The notes under the pieces were generated by a model. The model saw nothing but the letters and a program-made list of their open reading frames with translations, was not told where the DNA came from and did not search any database. A DNA stretch of 64,000 bases. Origin: Beijerinckiaceae bacterium (GTDB lineage: Bacteria; Pseudomonadota; Alphaproteobacteria; Rhizobiales; Beijerinckiaceae). Positions 18,333-27,863 of the stretch are shown here, piece by piece (within the stretch, counting starts at the first letter, position 1; each line of letters starts with the position of its first letter). The stretch lies in the NCBI GenBank assembly GCA_947475995.1, contig CANJNI010000015.1:24428-88427 (forward strand), read 5' to 3'. Position numbers and translations under genes: made by a program.

Positions 18333-18563
18333 ATGCAGGAACTTCTCCGGACCAACGACCTCGTTCTCATTTCGGTGATCGAGACGATCCTGCGCGCCGA
18401 AAATATCCGGTATTTTGTCGCCGATCAGCATACAAGCGCCATCGAGGGATCGCTGGGCTTCCTGCCGCGCCGCATTCTCGTGGCGGAGGAATCCGGAACG
18501 AGGGCGCGCCGTCTGCTGGTTGAGGCGGGCCTGCTGGAACAGCCGGACAAGGCGCGTGGCTGA
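18333..18563 (+). CDS. DUF2007 protein
   Basis: A 76-residue soluble protein starting MQELLRTNDLVLISVIETIL, with FVADQHTSAIEGSLGFLPRRILV, the hallmark of DUF2007 (putative prokaryotic signal transducing protein). It is divergent from the polyprenyl synthase and its last 8 bases overlap the GTG start of the methyltransferase. This arrangement is conserved in many Rhizobiales as far as I recall. Biochemical function unknown. Confidence 0.85.
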   Translation: MQELLRTNDLVLISVIETILRAENIRYFVADQHTSAIEGSLGFLPRRILVAEESGTRARRLLVEAGLLEQPDKARG

Positions 18564-19320
18564 TATCGACGATGTGCGGGAAGACGCGATCCTCGGCGGC
18601 AGGCTACGCCTGCGCCAGCCTGCGCGCGGCCATCGAGCCGGAACCGACGCCGTGCTGCTGGCCGCAGCCGCCCCGGCGGGCAGCCTCGTCATCGACGCCG
18701 GCGCCGGGGTCGGCTCGGCGGGCCTGATCGTCGCCCTGCGGCAACCGCTGGCGCGCGTCACCCTCGTCGAGCGCGATGCGGAAACGGCCCGGCTTGCGGG
18801 CGAAAACATCGCCCTGAACGGTCAGGAAGGACGGGTCTCGGTCGCCATTGCCGACCTGCTGTCTCCGGCTTCGCGCCGGGCCGCCGGTTTGCACGAGCGC
18901 CCCGCCGATGTCCTGATCAGCAACCCGCCGTTCTACGACGCCGCGACGGTGCGGGCCTCCCCGGACAGCCGCCGGGCCGACGCCCATGTGGGCCAATCGG
19001 GGTTCATGGAGGTCTGGCTGAAGGCTTTCGCGGCGCTTCTGGCCGGACATGGCAGGCTCGCGATGATCCACCGGCCGGAAGCCATGGGGGATATTCTGGC
19101 GGCTTGCGAGGGGCGTTTCGGGGCGCTCGCGGTGCTGCCCGTCCATCCGCGTGCAGATGCGCCCGCCGTGCGGATTCTGGTCGGGGCCATAAAGGGAAGC
19201 CGCGCCCCGCTTCGGCTGCTTCCGGGCCTGATTCTGCACAGGCCCGAAGGCGGCTTCACCCCGGAGGCGGAAGCCATCCACCGGGGTGAAGCCTTTCTCG
19301 ATCTGACCGCCCGGGCCTAG
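18556..19320 (+). CDS. N6-adenine tRNA methyltransferase, TrmN6/YfiC-like
   Basis: A 254-residue class I SAM-dependent methylase. The SAM-binding loop is VIDAGAGVGSAGL (about residues 46-58), followed by ERDAETARLAGENI. The catalytic motif is LISNPPFYDA, the NPPF form of N6-adenine methylases that modify A37 of tRNA(Val). It starts with GTG 18556 inside the end of DUF2007. Its stop overlaps by 4 bases the stop of the convergent repeat-rich gene. Substrate assignment follows the family. Confidence 0.88.
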   Translation: MADIDDVREDAILGGRLRLRQPARGHRAGTDAVLLAAAAPAGSLVIDAGAGVGSAGLIVALRQPLARVTLVERDAETARLAGENIALNGQEGRVSVAIADLLSPASRRAAGLHERPADVLISNPPFYDAATVRASPDSRRADAHVGQSGFMEVWLKAFAALLAGHGRLAMIHRPEAMGDILAACEGRFGALAVLPVHPRADAPAVRILVGAIKGSRAPLRLLPGLILHRPEGGFTPEAEAIHRGEAFLDLTARA

Positions 19321-19943
19321 ACCCAGCGGCGGACGCAAACCTTGCGGGGCAGCTTCTTGTAGCCGCGCTTGGTCTTGACCCACTTCTTCTGGATCGTGCA
19401 CTTCGTCACCAGCCGATGGCCCGTATAGACCGGATAGCTCCGGTACACCGGATAGGGCTCATACACCGGATAGGGCACGTAGGTCGGAGCAATCCGCACG
19501 CGCGGCCGGTAGCGCGGCTGATAGACCGGCGCCGGCGCGGCCCGATAGACCGGACGCTGCTGGTACACCGGCCGCTGCTGGTAGACCGGGCGCTGCTGGT
19601 AGACCGGGCGCTGCTGATAGATCTGCCTCTGCTGGTATGCCGGACGCGGGGCTTGGTAGGCTGGCTGGGCCTGCTGCACGAAAGGACGGCCGCCGAAGGC
19701 CTGTCCGCCGCCCCGGAAGGACGGAGCCTGCTGGACAGCAGCCGGAGGCGCGCCGCCGCCGCCCCGACGTCCAAAGCGCTGCTGCTGCTGGTCCGGCTGG
19801 GCGACCGGCGCGCCGCTGCCGAACGGGCCGGGGCCGCGCTGGGCAAAGGCTTCGCCCGCCACGGTGGCGCCGCCAGCCAGGGCCGCCGTGACCGCCAGAA
19901 TGCGGGCCAGACGGGAAAAACCGGAGGGAATGATACGCGACAT
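19317..19943 (-). CDS. Secreted repeat-rich protein with Gln-Pro-Tyr units
   Basis: A 208-residue protein with a signal peptide (RLARILAVTAALAGGATVAG, then EAFAQ). After a Gly/Gln/Pro-rich stretch it carries tandem QQRPVY units encoded by 18-base repeats (19547-19636), then PVY units (PYPVYEPYPVYRSYPVY), and a basic end with KCTIQKKWVKTKRGYKKLPR and two cysteines. It matches no enzyme family I know. Tyr/Pro-rich repeats with a basic tail suggest a cell-surface or wall-binding structural role, by inference only. Confidence 0.7.
   Translation of the reverse strand: MSRIIPSGFSRLARILAVTAALAGGATVAGEAFAQRGPGPFGSGAPVAQPDQQQQRFGRRGGGGAPPAAVQQAPSFRGGGQAFGGRPFVQQAQPAYQAPRPAYQQRQIYQQRPVYQQRPVYQQRPVYQQRPVYRAAPAPVYQPRYRPRVRIAPTYVPYPVYEPYPVYRSYPVYTGHRLVTKCTIQKKWVKTKRGYKKLPRKVCVRRWV
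19547..19636. repeat. Five tandem 18-base repeats inside the repeat-rich gene
   Basis: Units begin at 19547, 19565, 19583, 19601 and 19619, with plus-strand pattern AGACCGGGCGCTGCTGGT. Units three and four differ at one base; the fifth is more degenerate. Each encodes six residues (QQRPVY on the minus strand). Near-identity at DNA level implies recent slippage or duplication, so copy number may vary between strains. Confidence 0.9.
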
Positions 19944-20025
19944 GGAAAGTCTCCCTGTACCGAACCGGCGGATGCCGTTGCGGTTTGACGCTTTGTTAAC
20001 CCCACAGCCCTGAACGAGCTCTGAT

Positions 20026-22104
20026 ATGGCCGTTCATCATTCATTCACATTTGAGCGACGGCGGAAAGCCCCAACCAAGCTTTTCGGGGCATGGTCCCCG
20101 GGGGGTTGGGCAGGGCGTGAGGGGACCTTGAAGCAGACTTTTCTTGCGCGCTGGCGGCGCTGGTCGCGCGGCGACCCGATGGCGTTCCGGACTCTCGTTC
20201 CGGACGAGGAGATCGCGGGCCGCATCCGCGCGGTACAGATCAACGCCGTCATGCGCAATTCCATTCCGATGATGTCGGCCGCCATCGTCAATGCGCTGAC
20301 GCTGCTCATCGCGATGCGGGAAACGTCCTACGAACCCATCATCCAGAACTGGGCCTTCGTGGTCGTCTCGCTGGCGAGCTTCCTGATGCTGCGCCAGCGC
20401 AGCCGCGCCAACAAGCAGCGCCCGCAATCGGCCTCGACGCGCGGCATCCGCAATGCGGTGATTTACGCGCTCGCCATGGGGGCGCTGTGGGGCGGCGTGC
20501 CGGCGTTCTTTTTTGTCGAGGCGACAAGCGACGTGAAGCTGGTCATCGTCTGCCTCTCCATCGGCATGTTGTGCGGCGGCTCCTTCGCGCTGGCCACGAT
20601 CCCGGTGGCCGCGACCGCCTTCGTCGCCCCCATCGTGGTCGGCGCGGCCTTCGCGATCGCCCGCGAAGGCGCTTTCGTCGATCATCTGCTGGCCGTCCTG
20701 CTGGTTGTCTATACGGCGGTGCTGCTGCGCGCGGTGTCGTCTCACGCCATCCAGCTCGCCACGCGCGTTTACAATCATGCGCGCGACGAAGCCGCCGCCC
20801 AGACCGACGCGCTGACGCATCTGCCCAATCGCGTGTCCTTCCGCCGCCACATGAGCGAGGCTCTGGCGCGCGTGCGGCGCTACGGGGAAGGCTTCGCGCT
20901 GTTCTGTTTCGATCTCGACAATTTCAAGACCGTCAACGACACGATGGGCCATTCGGCAGGCGACAGGGTGCTGATTGAAGTCGCCAGCCGCTTGCGCGAC
21001 GCCACGCGCGACGTGGATTTCGTCGCGCGTCTCGCGGGCGATGAATTTGCGCTGATCGCAGCGCATATCGACGATGACGAGGATGCCCGAACGCTGGCGG
21101 GGCGCATCAACCGGGCGTTCCAGTCGCCGTTCGTGATCGATGGGCGGGAGTTTATCTGCACCATCAGCATTGGCATCGCGATTGCGCCGGTGGACGGGCT
21201 CGAAATGGACCTGCTGATGCGCCATGCGGATGCGGCGCTTTACGCAACGAAGAACCGCCAGCGCGGAACCTTCACGCTGTTTGGCGACCGCCAGCACGCA
21301 ATGCGCCGCCGCTCGGAAGATCAGGCGCTGCGGCGCGCGCTCGCCGATCGCGAATTGCAGCTCGTATTCCAGCCCATCGTCGAACTGCCCACGCGCCGCA
21401 CCACCGGCTTCGAAGCGCTGCTGCGCTGGAACCATCCGGAGCGCGGACTGCTGCTCCCGGCCGAGTTCATTCCACTGGCGGAGGAGTCCGGGCTCATCGA
21501 CGAAATCGGCGCATGGGTGCTGCGCGAGGCGATCCGCATCGCCTTCGGGTGGCCGGAGCATCTGCGCGTAACGGTGAATGTTTCGGCGCTGCAATTTCGC
21601 AATCCGGTGCTCGACCGCACCCTGCGCGAACTCGTCTCCAACGGACGTTTTCCGGCGCGCCGCCTCGAACTCGAACTCACCGAGTCGGCGCTGGTGGGCG
21701 ACAATGTGGCCGCGCGCGATCTGTTGCAGGGCTTCCGGCAGCTTGGAGTTCGCATCGCGCTCGATGATTTCGGCACCGGGTATTCGTCGCTCACCAATAT
21801 TCTCGACTTGCCCTTCGACCGGCTGAAGATCGACCGCGCCTTCACCGCCAACGTGCTCGCCACTCCGGCCTGCGGGGCGCTCGTGAAGGCCATCGTGGGC
21901 ATGTCGGCGGACCTCAATTTCCGCATCACCGCCGAAGGCGTCGAGACGCCCGAGCAACTCGCCTTTCTGGAACAAACCGGCTGTCAGGAAGCGCAAGGCT
22001 ACCTGTTCAGCCGCCCCAAAGTGGCGGCCGAACTGGAACCGATGTTTGCCGAATGCCGCGAGTCAGGGGCGAGCGACTTGCGCGGGCGGCTGCGGGTGGT
22101 GTGA
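20026..22104 (+). CDS. Membrane GGDEF-EAL protein, c-di-GMP turnover
   Basis: Up to 692 residues. The N-terminus has about five membrane helices (for instance AAIVNALTLLIAM, AVIYALAMGALWGGVPAFFF, VIVCLSIGMLCGGSFAL, AAFVAPIVVGAAFAIA-like, LLAVLLVVYTAVLL). A GGDEF domain follows, with the motif as RLAGDEF (about residue 336) and DLDNFKTVND intact. Then an EAL domain with FEALLRW (about 463), ELTESALVGD, DDFGTGYSS and KIDRAF, all key residues present. It can plausibly make and degrade c-di-GMP; the first Gly of GGDEF is Ala. The start is uncertain: ATG 20026 is the longest, with TTG 20128 or ATG 20179 possible. Confidence 0.9.
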   Translation: MAVHHSFTFERRRKAPTKLFGAWSPGGWAGREGTLKQTFLARWRRWSRGDPMAFRTLVPDEEIAGRIRAVQINAVMRNSIPMMSAAIVNALTLLIAMRETSYEPIIQNWAFVVVSLASFLMLRQRSRANKQRPQSASTRGIRNAVIYALAMGALWGGVPAFFFVEATSDVKLVIVCLSIGMLCGGSFALATIPVAATAFVAPIVVGAAFAIAREGAFVDHLLAVLLVVYTAVLLRAVSSHAIQLATRVYNHARDEAAAQTDALTHLPNRVSFRRHMSEALARVRRYGEGFALFCFDLDNFKTVNDTMGHSAGDRVLIEVASRLRDATRDVDFVARLAGDEFALIAAHIDDDEDARTLAGRINRAFQSPFVIDGREFICTISIGIAIAPVDGLEMDLLMRHADAALYATKNRQRGTFTLFGDRQHAMRRRSEDQALRRALADRELQLVFQPIVELPTRRTTGFEALLRWNHPERGLLLPAEFIPLAEESGLIDEIGAWVLREAIRIAFGWPEHLRVTVNVSALQFRNPVLDRTLRELVSNGRFPARRLELELTESALVGDNVAARDLLQGFRQLGVRIALDDFGTGYSSLTNILDLPFDRLKIDRAFTANVLATPACGALVKAIVGMSADLNFRITAEGVETPEQLAFLEQTGCQEAQGYLFSRPKVAAELEPMFAECRESGASDLRGRLRVV

Positions 22105-22176
22105 GGCAAGAATTGACCCTGTAGGCCGCCCCGCATAGTTTGCGCGCGAATTCATTCGCCCAACCCGCAGGTCCCC

Positions 22177-23094
22177 ATGTCTCCCTCGCTCGATCCGAAA
22201 CGCTCGTTTCAGGGTCTCATCCTGACCCTCCAGCGCTTCTGGGCCGAACAGGGCTGCGTGATCCTGCAGCCCTACGACATGGAAGTCGGCGCGGGCACGT
22301 TCCACCCGGCCACCACGCTGCGCTCGCTCGGCCCCAAGCCCTGGAAGGCCGCCTATGTGCAGCCCTCACGTCGCCCGAAGGACGGGCGCTACGGCGAGAA
22401 CCCGAACCGGCTGCAGCACTATTACCAGTATCAGGTGATCCTGAAGCCCTCGCCGCCGGATCTGCAGGACCTCTACCTGCGCTCGCTGGCCGCCATCGGG
22501 GTGGACGCCAAACTGCACGACATCCGCTTTGTCGAGGACGACTGGGAAAGCCCCACGCTGGGCGCCTGGGGTCTCGGCTGGGAATGCTGGTGCGACGGCA
22601 TGGAAGTCTCGCAATTCACCTATTTCCAGCAGGTCGCCGGGATCGAGTGTTCGCCGGTCTCGGGCGAACTCACTTATGGCTTGGAGCGCCTCGCCATGTA
22701 TGTGCAGGGCGTCGAGAACGTCTATGATCTGAACTTCAACGGGCTTGAGGGCCCGGACCGGATTTCCTACGGAGACGTGTTCAAGCAGGCCGAACAGGAA
22801 TATTCGCGCCACAATTTCGAGCACGCCGATACGGCCCTGCTGTTCCAGCATTTCAAGGACGCGGAGGCCGAGTGCAAGGCCCTGCTGGCGGCGGGCGACA
22901 AGGGCGACCGGCACCTGATGGTCCTGCCCGCCTACGACCAGTGCATCAAGGCCTCGCACCGCTTCAACCTGCTGGACGCGCGCGGCGTGATCTCCGTGAC
23001 GGAACGCCAGAGCTACATCCTGCGCGTGCGCGAACTCGCGAAAGCCTGCGGCGAGGCGTGGCTGCGGACGGATGCGGGCGGGCTGGCGGCGTAA
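22177..23094 (+). CDS. glyQ: Glycyl-tRNA synthetase alpha subunit
   Basis: A 305-residue catalytic subunit of the bacterial heterotetrameric glycyl-tRNA synthetase, normal length. It shows [58 protein letters not shown] and [29 protein letters not shown] in order (all strong family blocks). It needs the beta subunit GlyS, which is not in this window: the next gene is a FAD oxidoreductase 49 bases downstream. Confidence 0.97.
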   Translation: MSPSLDPKRSFQGLILTLQRFWAEQGCVILQPYDMEVGAGTFHPATTLRSLGPKPWKAAYVQPSRRPKDGRYGENPNRLQHYYQYQVILKPSPPDLQDLYLRSLAAIGVDAKLHDIRFVEDDWESPTLGAWGLGWECWCDGMEVSQFTYFQQVAGIECSPVSGELTYGLERLAMYVQGVENVYDLNFNGLEGPDRISYGDVFKQAEQEYSRHNFEHADTALLFQHFKDAEAECKALLAAGDKGDRHLMVLPAYDQCIKASHRFNLLDARGVISVTERQSYILRVRELAKACGEAWLRTDAGGLAA

Positions 23095-23143
23095 CGTCTC
23101 AAGCCCAGTTGGCTCCCAGCCCGGCTTGCCCTAGAATCCCCCC

Positions 23144-24583
23144 ATGACCATGCTCGACACGCTCTCGGCCGCGACCGACGCCGAATTCCTCGCCAAGCTC
23201 GTCGCCATCACGGGCGAGAAGCACGTCATCAATGACGCGCATGAGATGGCGCTCTATCTCAGCGAGCCGCGCGAATTGTTCCACGGCAGCGCGATCTGCG
23301 TGGTGCGTCCCGGCTCGACCGCCGAAGTCGCCGCGATCCTGAAGCTCTGCTCCGAAACCAGCACCCATGTGGTGCCGCAGGGCGGCAACACCGGGCTGGT
23401 CGGCGGCCAGATCCCCGGACAGGGACCGTATCGCGAAATTCTTCTCTCGCTGAAGCGTCTCGACAAGGTGCGGGAGATCGACGTCTCGTCCAACACCATG
23501 ACGCTGGAAGCCGGCGTCACGCTGCTGCGCACCCAGCAGGAGGCCGAGAAGGTCGGCATGCTGTTCCCGCTGTCGCTGGCCTCCGAAGGCTCCTGCACCA
23601 TCGGCGGCAACCTCGCCACCAATGCGGGCGGCACGGCGGTTCTGGCCTACGGCAATGCGCGCGATCTCGTGCAGGGCCTCGAAGTCGTGCTGGCCGACGG
23701 GCGCGTGCTGTCGAACCTGTCGAAGCTCAAGAAGGACAATACGGGCTACGACCTCAAGCACCTGTTCATGGGCTCGGAAGGCACGTTGGGAATCATCACC
23801 GCCGCCGTGGTGAAACTTTTCCCCCGCCCGCGCGGCCTCTCGACCGCATTCGTGGGCCTGTCGTCGCCCCAGAACGCGCTAAAATTTCTCGACCTTGCGC
23901 TGGCGCGCGGCGGCAACGATGTGAAGACGTTCGAGTTCATCTCGCGCTTCGGCATCGAGATTGTCGTCAGGCACGGCCAGAACACGCGCGATCCGCTGTC
24001 GAGCCAGCACAACTGGTATGTGCTGATTGAACTCGGCTCCATGAGCGAGGCGAGCGTCGAAGACACCATGATGGGCATCCTCGAAGCCGCCGCCGAAGCG
24101 GAGATCATCGAGGACGCCGTCGTGGCGGCATCGCTTGATCAGCGCGCCGATTTCTGGCGGCTGCGCGAGCTTTTGTCAGAGCTGCAAAAGTTTGAAGGCG
24201 GCTCGATCAAGCACGACGTCTCGGTGCCGGTCGCCAAGCTGCCGGATTTTCTCGACGAGGCGCTTGCGGCTGTGGCGCAGCGGTTTCCGGGCGTACGGCC
24301 CGTGCCGTTCGGCCATCTGGGCGACGGCAACATTCACTTCAACATCACCCAGCCGGTCGGGGCCGACAAGGATAAATATCTCGCCCAGTGGGACGCGATG
24401 AACACGGTCGTGCACGACATCACGCTGAAGTTCGGCGGCTCTATTTCCGCCGAACATGGCGTGGGCACGCTGAAGCGCGATCTGCTTCCCGCCATCAAGG
24501 ACCCGGTTCACCTTGCGCTGATGAAAACCATCAAGCAGGCGCTTGACCCCAAGAACATTCTCAATCCGGGCAAGATGCTCTGA
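23144..24583 (+). CDS. FAD-linked D-2-hydroxyacid dehydrogenase (GlcD/D2HGDH type)
   Basis: A 479-residue cytoplasmic flavoenzyme. The FAD_binding_4 domain has VPQGGNTGLVGGQIPG (about residue 78-93) and GGNLATNAGGTAVLAYGNAR. The C-terminal FAD-oxidase domain has PFGHLGDGNIHFNI and SAEHGVGTLKRD, whose His residues bind the metal and substrate. The family includes D-2-hydroxyglutarate, D-lactate and glycolate dehydrogenases; which substrate applies cannot be decided here. ATG 23144 is used; ATG 23150 is possible. Convergent with bdhA. Confidence 0.9.
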   Translation: MTMLDTLSAATDAEFLAKLVAITGEKHVINDAHEMALYLSEPRELFHGSAICVVRPGSTAEVAAILKLCSETSTHVVPQGGNTGLVGGQIPGQGPYREILLSLKRLDKVREIDVSSNTMTLEAGVTLLRTQQEAEKVGMLFPLSLASEGSCTIGGNLATNAGGTAVLAYGNARDLVQGLEVVLADGRVLSNLSKLKKDNTGYDLKHLFMGSEGTLGIITAAVVKLFPRPRGLSTAFVGLSSPQNALKFLDLALARGGNDVKTFEFISRFGIEIVVRHGQNTRDPLSSQHNWYVLIELGSMSEASVEDTMMGILEAAAEAEIIEDAVVAASLDQRADFWRLRELLSELQKFEGGSIKHDVSVPVAKLPDFLDEALAAVAQRFPGVRPVPFGHLGDGNIHFNITQPVGADKDKYLAQWDAMNTVVHDITLKFGGSISAEHGVGTLKRDLLPAIKDPVHLALMKTIKQALDPKNILNPGKML

Positions 24584-24592
24584 GGGGCCGCG

Positions 24593-25378
24593 TCAAGCCG
24601 CCGTCCAGCCGCCGTCCATCGAGATGTTCGCGCCGGTGATCTGGGACGCCGCATCCGAACACAGGAACAAAGCCAGCGCCGCCACCTGTTCGACGGTCAC
24701 GAACTGCTTCGTCGGCTGGGCGGTGAGCAACACGTTGTTGATGACCTCGTCGCGCGACAGGTTGCGGGCCTTCATGGTGTCGGGAATCTGCTTCTCGACC
24801 AGCGGCGTCCACACATAGCCGGGCGAAATGCAATTGCTGGTGATGCCGAACGTCGCCAGCTCCAGCGCCATCGTCTTGTTGAAACCCGCCACGCCATGCT
24901 TGGCGGTGACGTAAGCCGACTTGAACGGCGAGGCCACCAGCGAATGCGCCGAAGCCGTGTTGACGATGCGGCCCCACTTGCGGGCCTTCATGCCCGGCAC
25001 TGCGGCCCGCACGGCATGAAACACAGACGACATGTTGATGGCGATGATCTGGTCCCACTTCTCGACCGGAAAATCCTCGACGGGCGACACGAACTGGATG
25101 CCGGCATTGTTGACCAGGATATCCACCGACCCGAGCTTCGCCTCCGCCTCCTTCACCATCGCGGCGATCTCGGCGGGCTTGCTCATGTCGGCGCCCGAAT
25201 AGATCGCCCGGACGCCGAAGTCCTTTTCAAGCCCGGCGCGCTCGGCCTCGATGGCCGCCGCGTCCCCGAACCCGTTGAGGCAGACATTCGCGCCTTCCTT
25301 CGCCAGAGCCCGCGCAATGGCGAGGCCGATGCCGCTGGTCGATCCGGTCACGAGGGCGTTGCGGGTCTTGAGGCTCAT
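24593..25378 (-). CDS. bdhA: D-3-hydroxybutyrate dehydrogenase
   Basis: A 261-residue short-chain dehydrogenase, interconverting 3-hydroxybutyrate and acetoacetate with NAD, in polyhydroxybutyrate or ketone metabolism. It has the cofactor loop TGSTSGIGLAIA (residues 9-20 region), VNNAGIQ, and the catalytic Ser/Tyr/Lys set in NTASAHSLVASPFKSAYVTAKHG. QFVTVEQVAALALFLCSD and the ending SMDGGWTAA are typical of BdhA. ATG 25378 follows GGAG at good spacing; ATG 25405 in frame has no such site. Divergent from zur. Confidence 0.9.
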   Translation of the reverse strand: MSLKTRNALVTGSTSGIGLAIARALAKEGANVCLNGFGDAAAIEAERAGLEKDFGVRAIYSGADMSKPAEIAAMVKEAEAKLGSVDILVNNAGIQFVSPVEDFPVEKWDQIIAINMSSVFHAVRAAVPGMKARKWGRIVNTASAHSLVASPFKSAYVTAKHGVAGFNKTMALELATFGITSNCISPGYVWTPLVEKQIPDTMKARNLSRDEVINNVLLTAQPTKQFVTVEQVAALALFLCSDAASQITGANISMDGGWTAA

Positions 25379-25495
25379 GGAAGGCTCCGTGGAAATCGTG
25401 GCCATTTATACCGCAATGCACAAAAGAACGCGATGGAGACCAAAGACCGAGCGAATCCAGTCGAATTGCCCGGGAATCGCCGCTATATTCGACCC

Positions 25496-25939
25496 ATGTC
25501 CGAACACGGCCACCACCATCACGACCATCCGCATGAGACGGCGCTCAAATCCGAGCTGACGCCGGGCAGAAAGCGTATTCTGGACGTGCTGGAAGGCGCG
25601 GGCCACCCGCTGGGCGCTTACGAAATGATCGACCTGCTGGCCGCCCGCACCGGCAAGCGCCCTGCCCCGATCTCCATCTACCGGGCGCTGGATTTTCTGG
25701 TCGAGGCCGGGCTGGTGCATCGGCTGGCCTCCCGCAACGCCTTTCTGGCCTGCGGGCATTCTCACAAGGCCAGCGAGGCGGTGGCCTTCCTGATCTGCGA
25801 CACATGCGGCGGCGTCGCCGAAACCTCGTCCGCGCCGGTGCGCGACAGTCTGGACGCCGTCGCGACGACAGCGGGCTTTTCACCCCGCAGCCGTGTCATC
25901 GAGGTGACCGGAACCTGTGCTGCCTGCAAGGCTGCGTGA
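25496..25939 (+). CDS. zur: Zinc uptake regulator, Fur family
   Basis: A 147-residue metal-dependent repressor. A His-rich N-terminus ([10 protein letters not shown]) precedes a winged helix ([20 protein letters not shown] and [20 protein letters not shown]). The metal-binding half has [24 protein letters not shown] and the C-terminal CAACKAA, so both CxxC structural zinc pairs are present. Among Fur paralogues the sequence fits Zur best. It is 20 bases before ispG and may be cotranscribed. No znu transporter genes are adjacent. Confidence 0.88.
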   Translation: MSEHGHHHHDHPHETALKSELTPGRKRILDVLEGAGHPLGAYEMIDLLAARTGKRPAPISIYRALDFLVEAGLVHRLASRNAFLACGHSHKASEAVAFLICDTCGGVAETSSAPVRDSLDAVATTAGFSPRSRVIEVTGTCAACKAA

Positions 25940-25959
25940 CCTTAACCAACGGAATCCGA

Positions 25960-27240
25960 ATGACCGACCTGCTGGCGCCCGATCTTCTCATGCCCGGCGA
26001 CGCCGAAATTGCGGCCCCGGCCTCTCGCCATCGCACCGTGGCGGTGCGGGTCGGGACGGGACGCGCCGCAGTCACCATCGGCGGCGACGCTCCCATCGGC
26101 GTTCAGTCCATGACCAACACCGACACTGCCGACGTCGCCTCGACGGTGAAACAAGTGGCGGATCTGGCGCGCGCCGGCTCGGAAATCGTGCGCATCACGG
26201 TGGATCGCGACGAGGCCGCCGCCGCCGTTCCGCACATCAAGGAAAAGCTGCTGCGCATGGGCGTCGAAACGCCAATCGTCGGGGACTTTCACTACATCGG
26301 CCACAAGTTGCTCGCCGATCATCCGGCCTGCGCGGAGGCGCTCGACAAGTACCGCATCAACCCCGGCAATGTCGGCTTCAAGGACAAGAAGGACCGGCAA
26401 TTCGCCGCCATCGTCGAACAGGCGATCAGGCATGGCAAGGCCGTGCGGATCGGGGCGAACTGGGGTTCGCTTGATCAGGATCTGCTGACGACCCTGATGG
26501 ACCAGAATGCGAAGCGCGCAAGGCCCATCGAGGCGCGCGCCGTGACGCGCGAAGCCATGGTGCGCTCGGCCTTGCTGTCGGCCTCAATGGCGGAAGAGAT
26601 CGGCCTTGCGAAAGATCGCATCATCCTGTCGGCGAAAGTTTCCGCCGTACAGGATCTGATCGAAGTCTATCGCATGCTGGCGCGGCGCTCCGACTATGCG
26701 CTGCATCTGGGCCTCACCGAAGCCGGCATGGGCTCCAAGGGCATCGTGGCTTCATCCGCCGCCATGGGAATCCTGTTGCAGGAAGGCATCGGCGATACGA
26801 TCCGCGTGTCGCTGACGCCCGAGCCCGGCGGCGACCGCACGCTGGAAGTGAAGGTCGCACAGGAATTGTTGCAGACGATGGGCTTCCGGACGTTTGTGCC
26901 GCTTGTGGCCGCTTGTCCGGGTTGCGGGCGTACCACCTCCACGGTGTTTCAGGAACTGGCGCGCGATATCCAGACCTATATTCGCGACGAGATGCCGAAC
27001 TGGAAAAGCAAATATCCGGGCGTCGAAACTCTCAATGTCGCCGTGATGGGCTGCATCGTGAACGGGCCGGGCGAGTCAAAGCACGCCGATATCGGAATCT
27101 CGCTGCCCGGCACGGGCGAAACGCCCGCCGCGCCGGTCTTCATCGACGGCCAGAAAGCCATGACGCTGCGCGGCGCCGGGATCGCGGGCGAGTTCAAGCA
27201 GATCGTGCAGGATTACATCGAGCGGCGTTTCGGCTCATGA
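25960..27240 (+). CDS. ispG: 4-hydroxy-3-methylbut-2-enyl diphosphate synthase (flavodoxin)
   Basis: A 426-residue [4Fe-4S] enzyme, seventh step of the non-mevalonate isoprenoid pathway. It shows [49 protein letters not shown] and the cluster-binding [12 protein letters not shown] and [19 protein letters not shown] 25960 gives a short N-terminal extension before [10 protein letters not shown]; open frame continues upstream inside zur and is not used. Downstream is the convergent NTF2-like gene. Confidence 0.97.
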   Translation: MTDLLAPDLLMPGDAEIAAPASRHRTVAVRVGTGRAAVTIGGDAPIGVQSMTNTDTADVASTVKQVADLARAGSEIVRITVDRDEAAAAVPHIKEKLLRMGVETPIVGDFHYIGHKLLADHPACAEALDKYRINPGNVGFKDKKDRQFAAIVEQAIRHGKAVRIGANWGSLDQDLLTTLMDQNAKRARPIEARAVTREAMVRSALLSASMAEEIGLAKDRIILSAKVSAVQDLIEVYRMLARRSDYALHLGLTEAGMGSKGIVASSAAMGILLQEGIGDTIRVSLTPEPGGDRTLEVKVAQELLQTMGFRTFVPLVAACPGCGRTTSTVFQELARDIQTYIRDEMPNWKSKYPGVETLNVAVMGCIVNGPGESKHADIGISLPGTGETPAAPVFIDGQKAMTLRGAGIAGEFKQIVQDYIERRFGS

Positions 27241-27274
27241 CGAAACACAGGTAAGCGCATTTAAGTCTGCCGGA

Positions 27275-27742
27275 TCACGGCGCAGGTTGCCGCGGCGAAT
27301 TGTGAAACGAACCGATCAGCCAGCGATCGCCACGCTTGAAGACTGTCATTGCGAAACGCAAGTCGCCGCCCGGAACACTCTTGCCGTCCTTCGTCATTTC
27401 GGTTCGCCACATTCCGGAAACCACAACAGTTTCATCGTTGATGACAGCCACAGATGGAGCGCCAACAGTTGCCGCTCTCACAGTGCCCGCTGGACGGCTT
27501 GGAGTCCCAAATGCATTCGCGAAGTAGTCATGGACTCCTTCGGAACTGGTGATCAAATCCCGCGCGCGTGTGCCCCAGAACAAGACATTCGGAGCAAACA
27601 GGTTTGCCATCCTCCGGGCATCGGCAGACGTATAGCCGGCAAGAAAGTTTTCAAAAGCGGCCTGCCCTTCCTCTTTGGGACCCGCCTGCGCAGTCGATGG
27701 CGAACAAACAGCCATCATTATCAGCAAGAACGCCGCTCGCAT
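27275..27742 (-). CDS. Secreted NTF2/SnoaL-like protein
   Basis: A 155-residue protein with signal peptide MRAAFLLIMMAVCSPSTAQA. The mature part fits the cone-shaped NTF2-like fold seen in the SgcJ/EcaC group: AFENFLAGYTSADARRMANLFAPNVLFWG at the front and FKRGDRWLIGSFHNSPRQP at the end. Such proteins bind small ligands or act as isomerases; nothing here fixes a function. Base composition is more AT-rich than its neighbours, which hints at recent acquisition. It is divergent from the DUF2461 gene. Confidence 0.75.
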   Translation of the reverse strand: MRAAFLLIMMAVCSPSTAQAGPKEEGQAAFENFLAGYTSADARRMANLFAPNVLFWGTRARDLITSSEGVHDYFANAFGTPSRPAGTVRAATVGAPSVAVINDETVVVSGMWRTEMTKDGKSVPGGDLRFAMTVFKRGDRWLIGSFHNSPRQPAP

Positions 27743-27863
27743 GTTTCTCTCCCCGGTGTGGCTTTATTTCTCAATTTTAAAATGTATTGAAAGCGCCAAG
27801 TTTCTGCGAGTCAATATCGAGCTGTCGACCATGCCGCGTCGACCGGCGGTGCGCGAGGACCAT

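Noticed and set aside
20041..21996. Minus-strand open frame of about 650 codons
   Set aside because: Antisense to the GGDEF-EAL gene, which has intact catalytic motifs.
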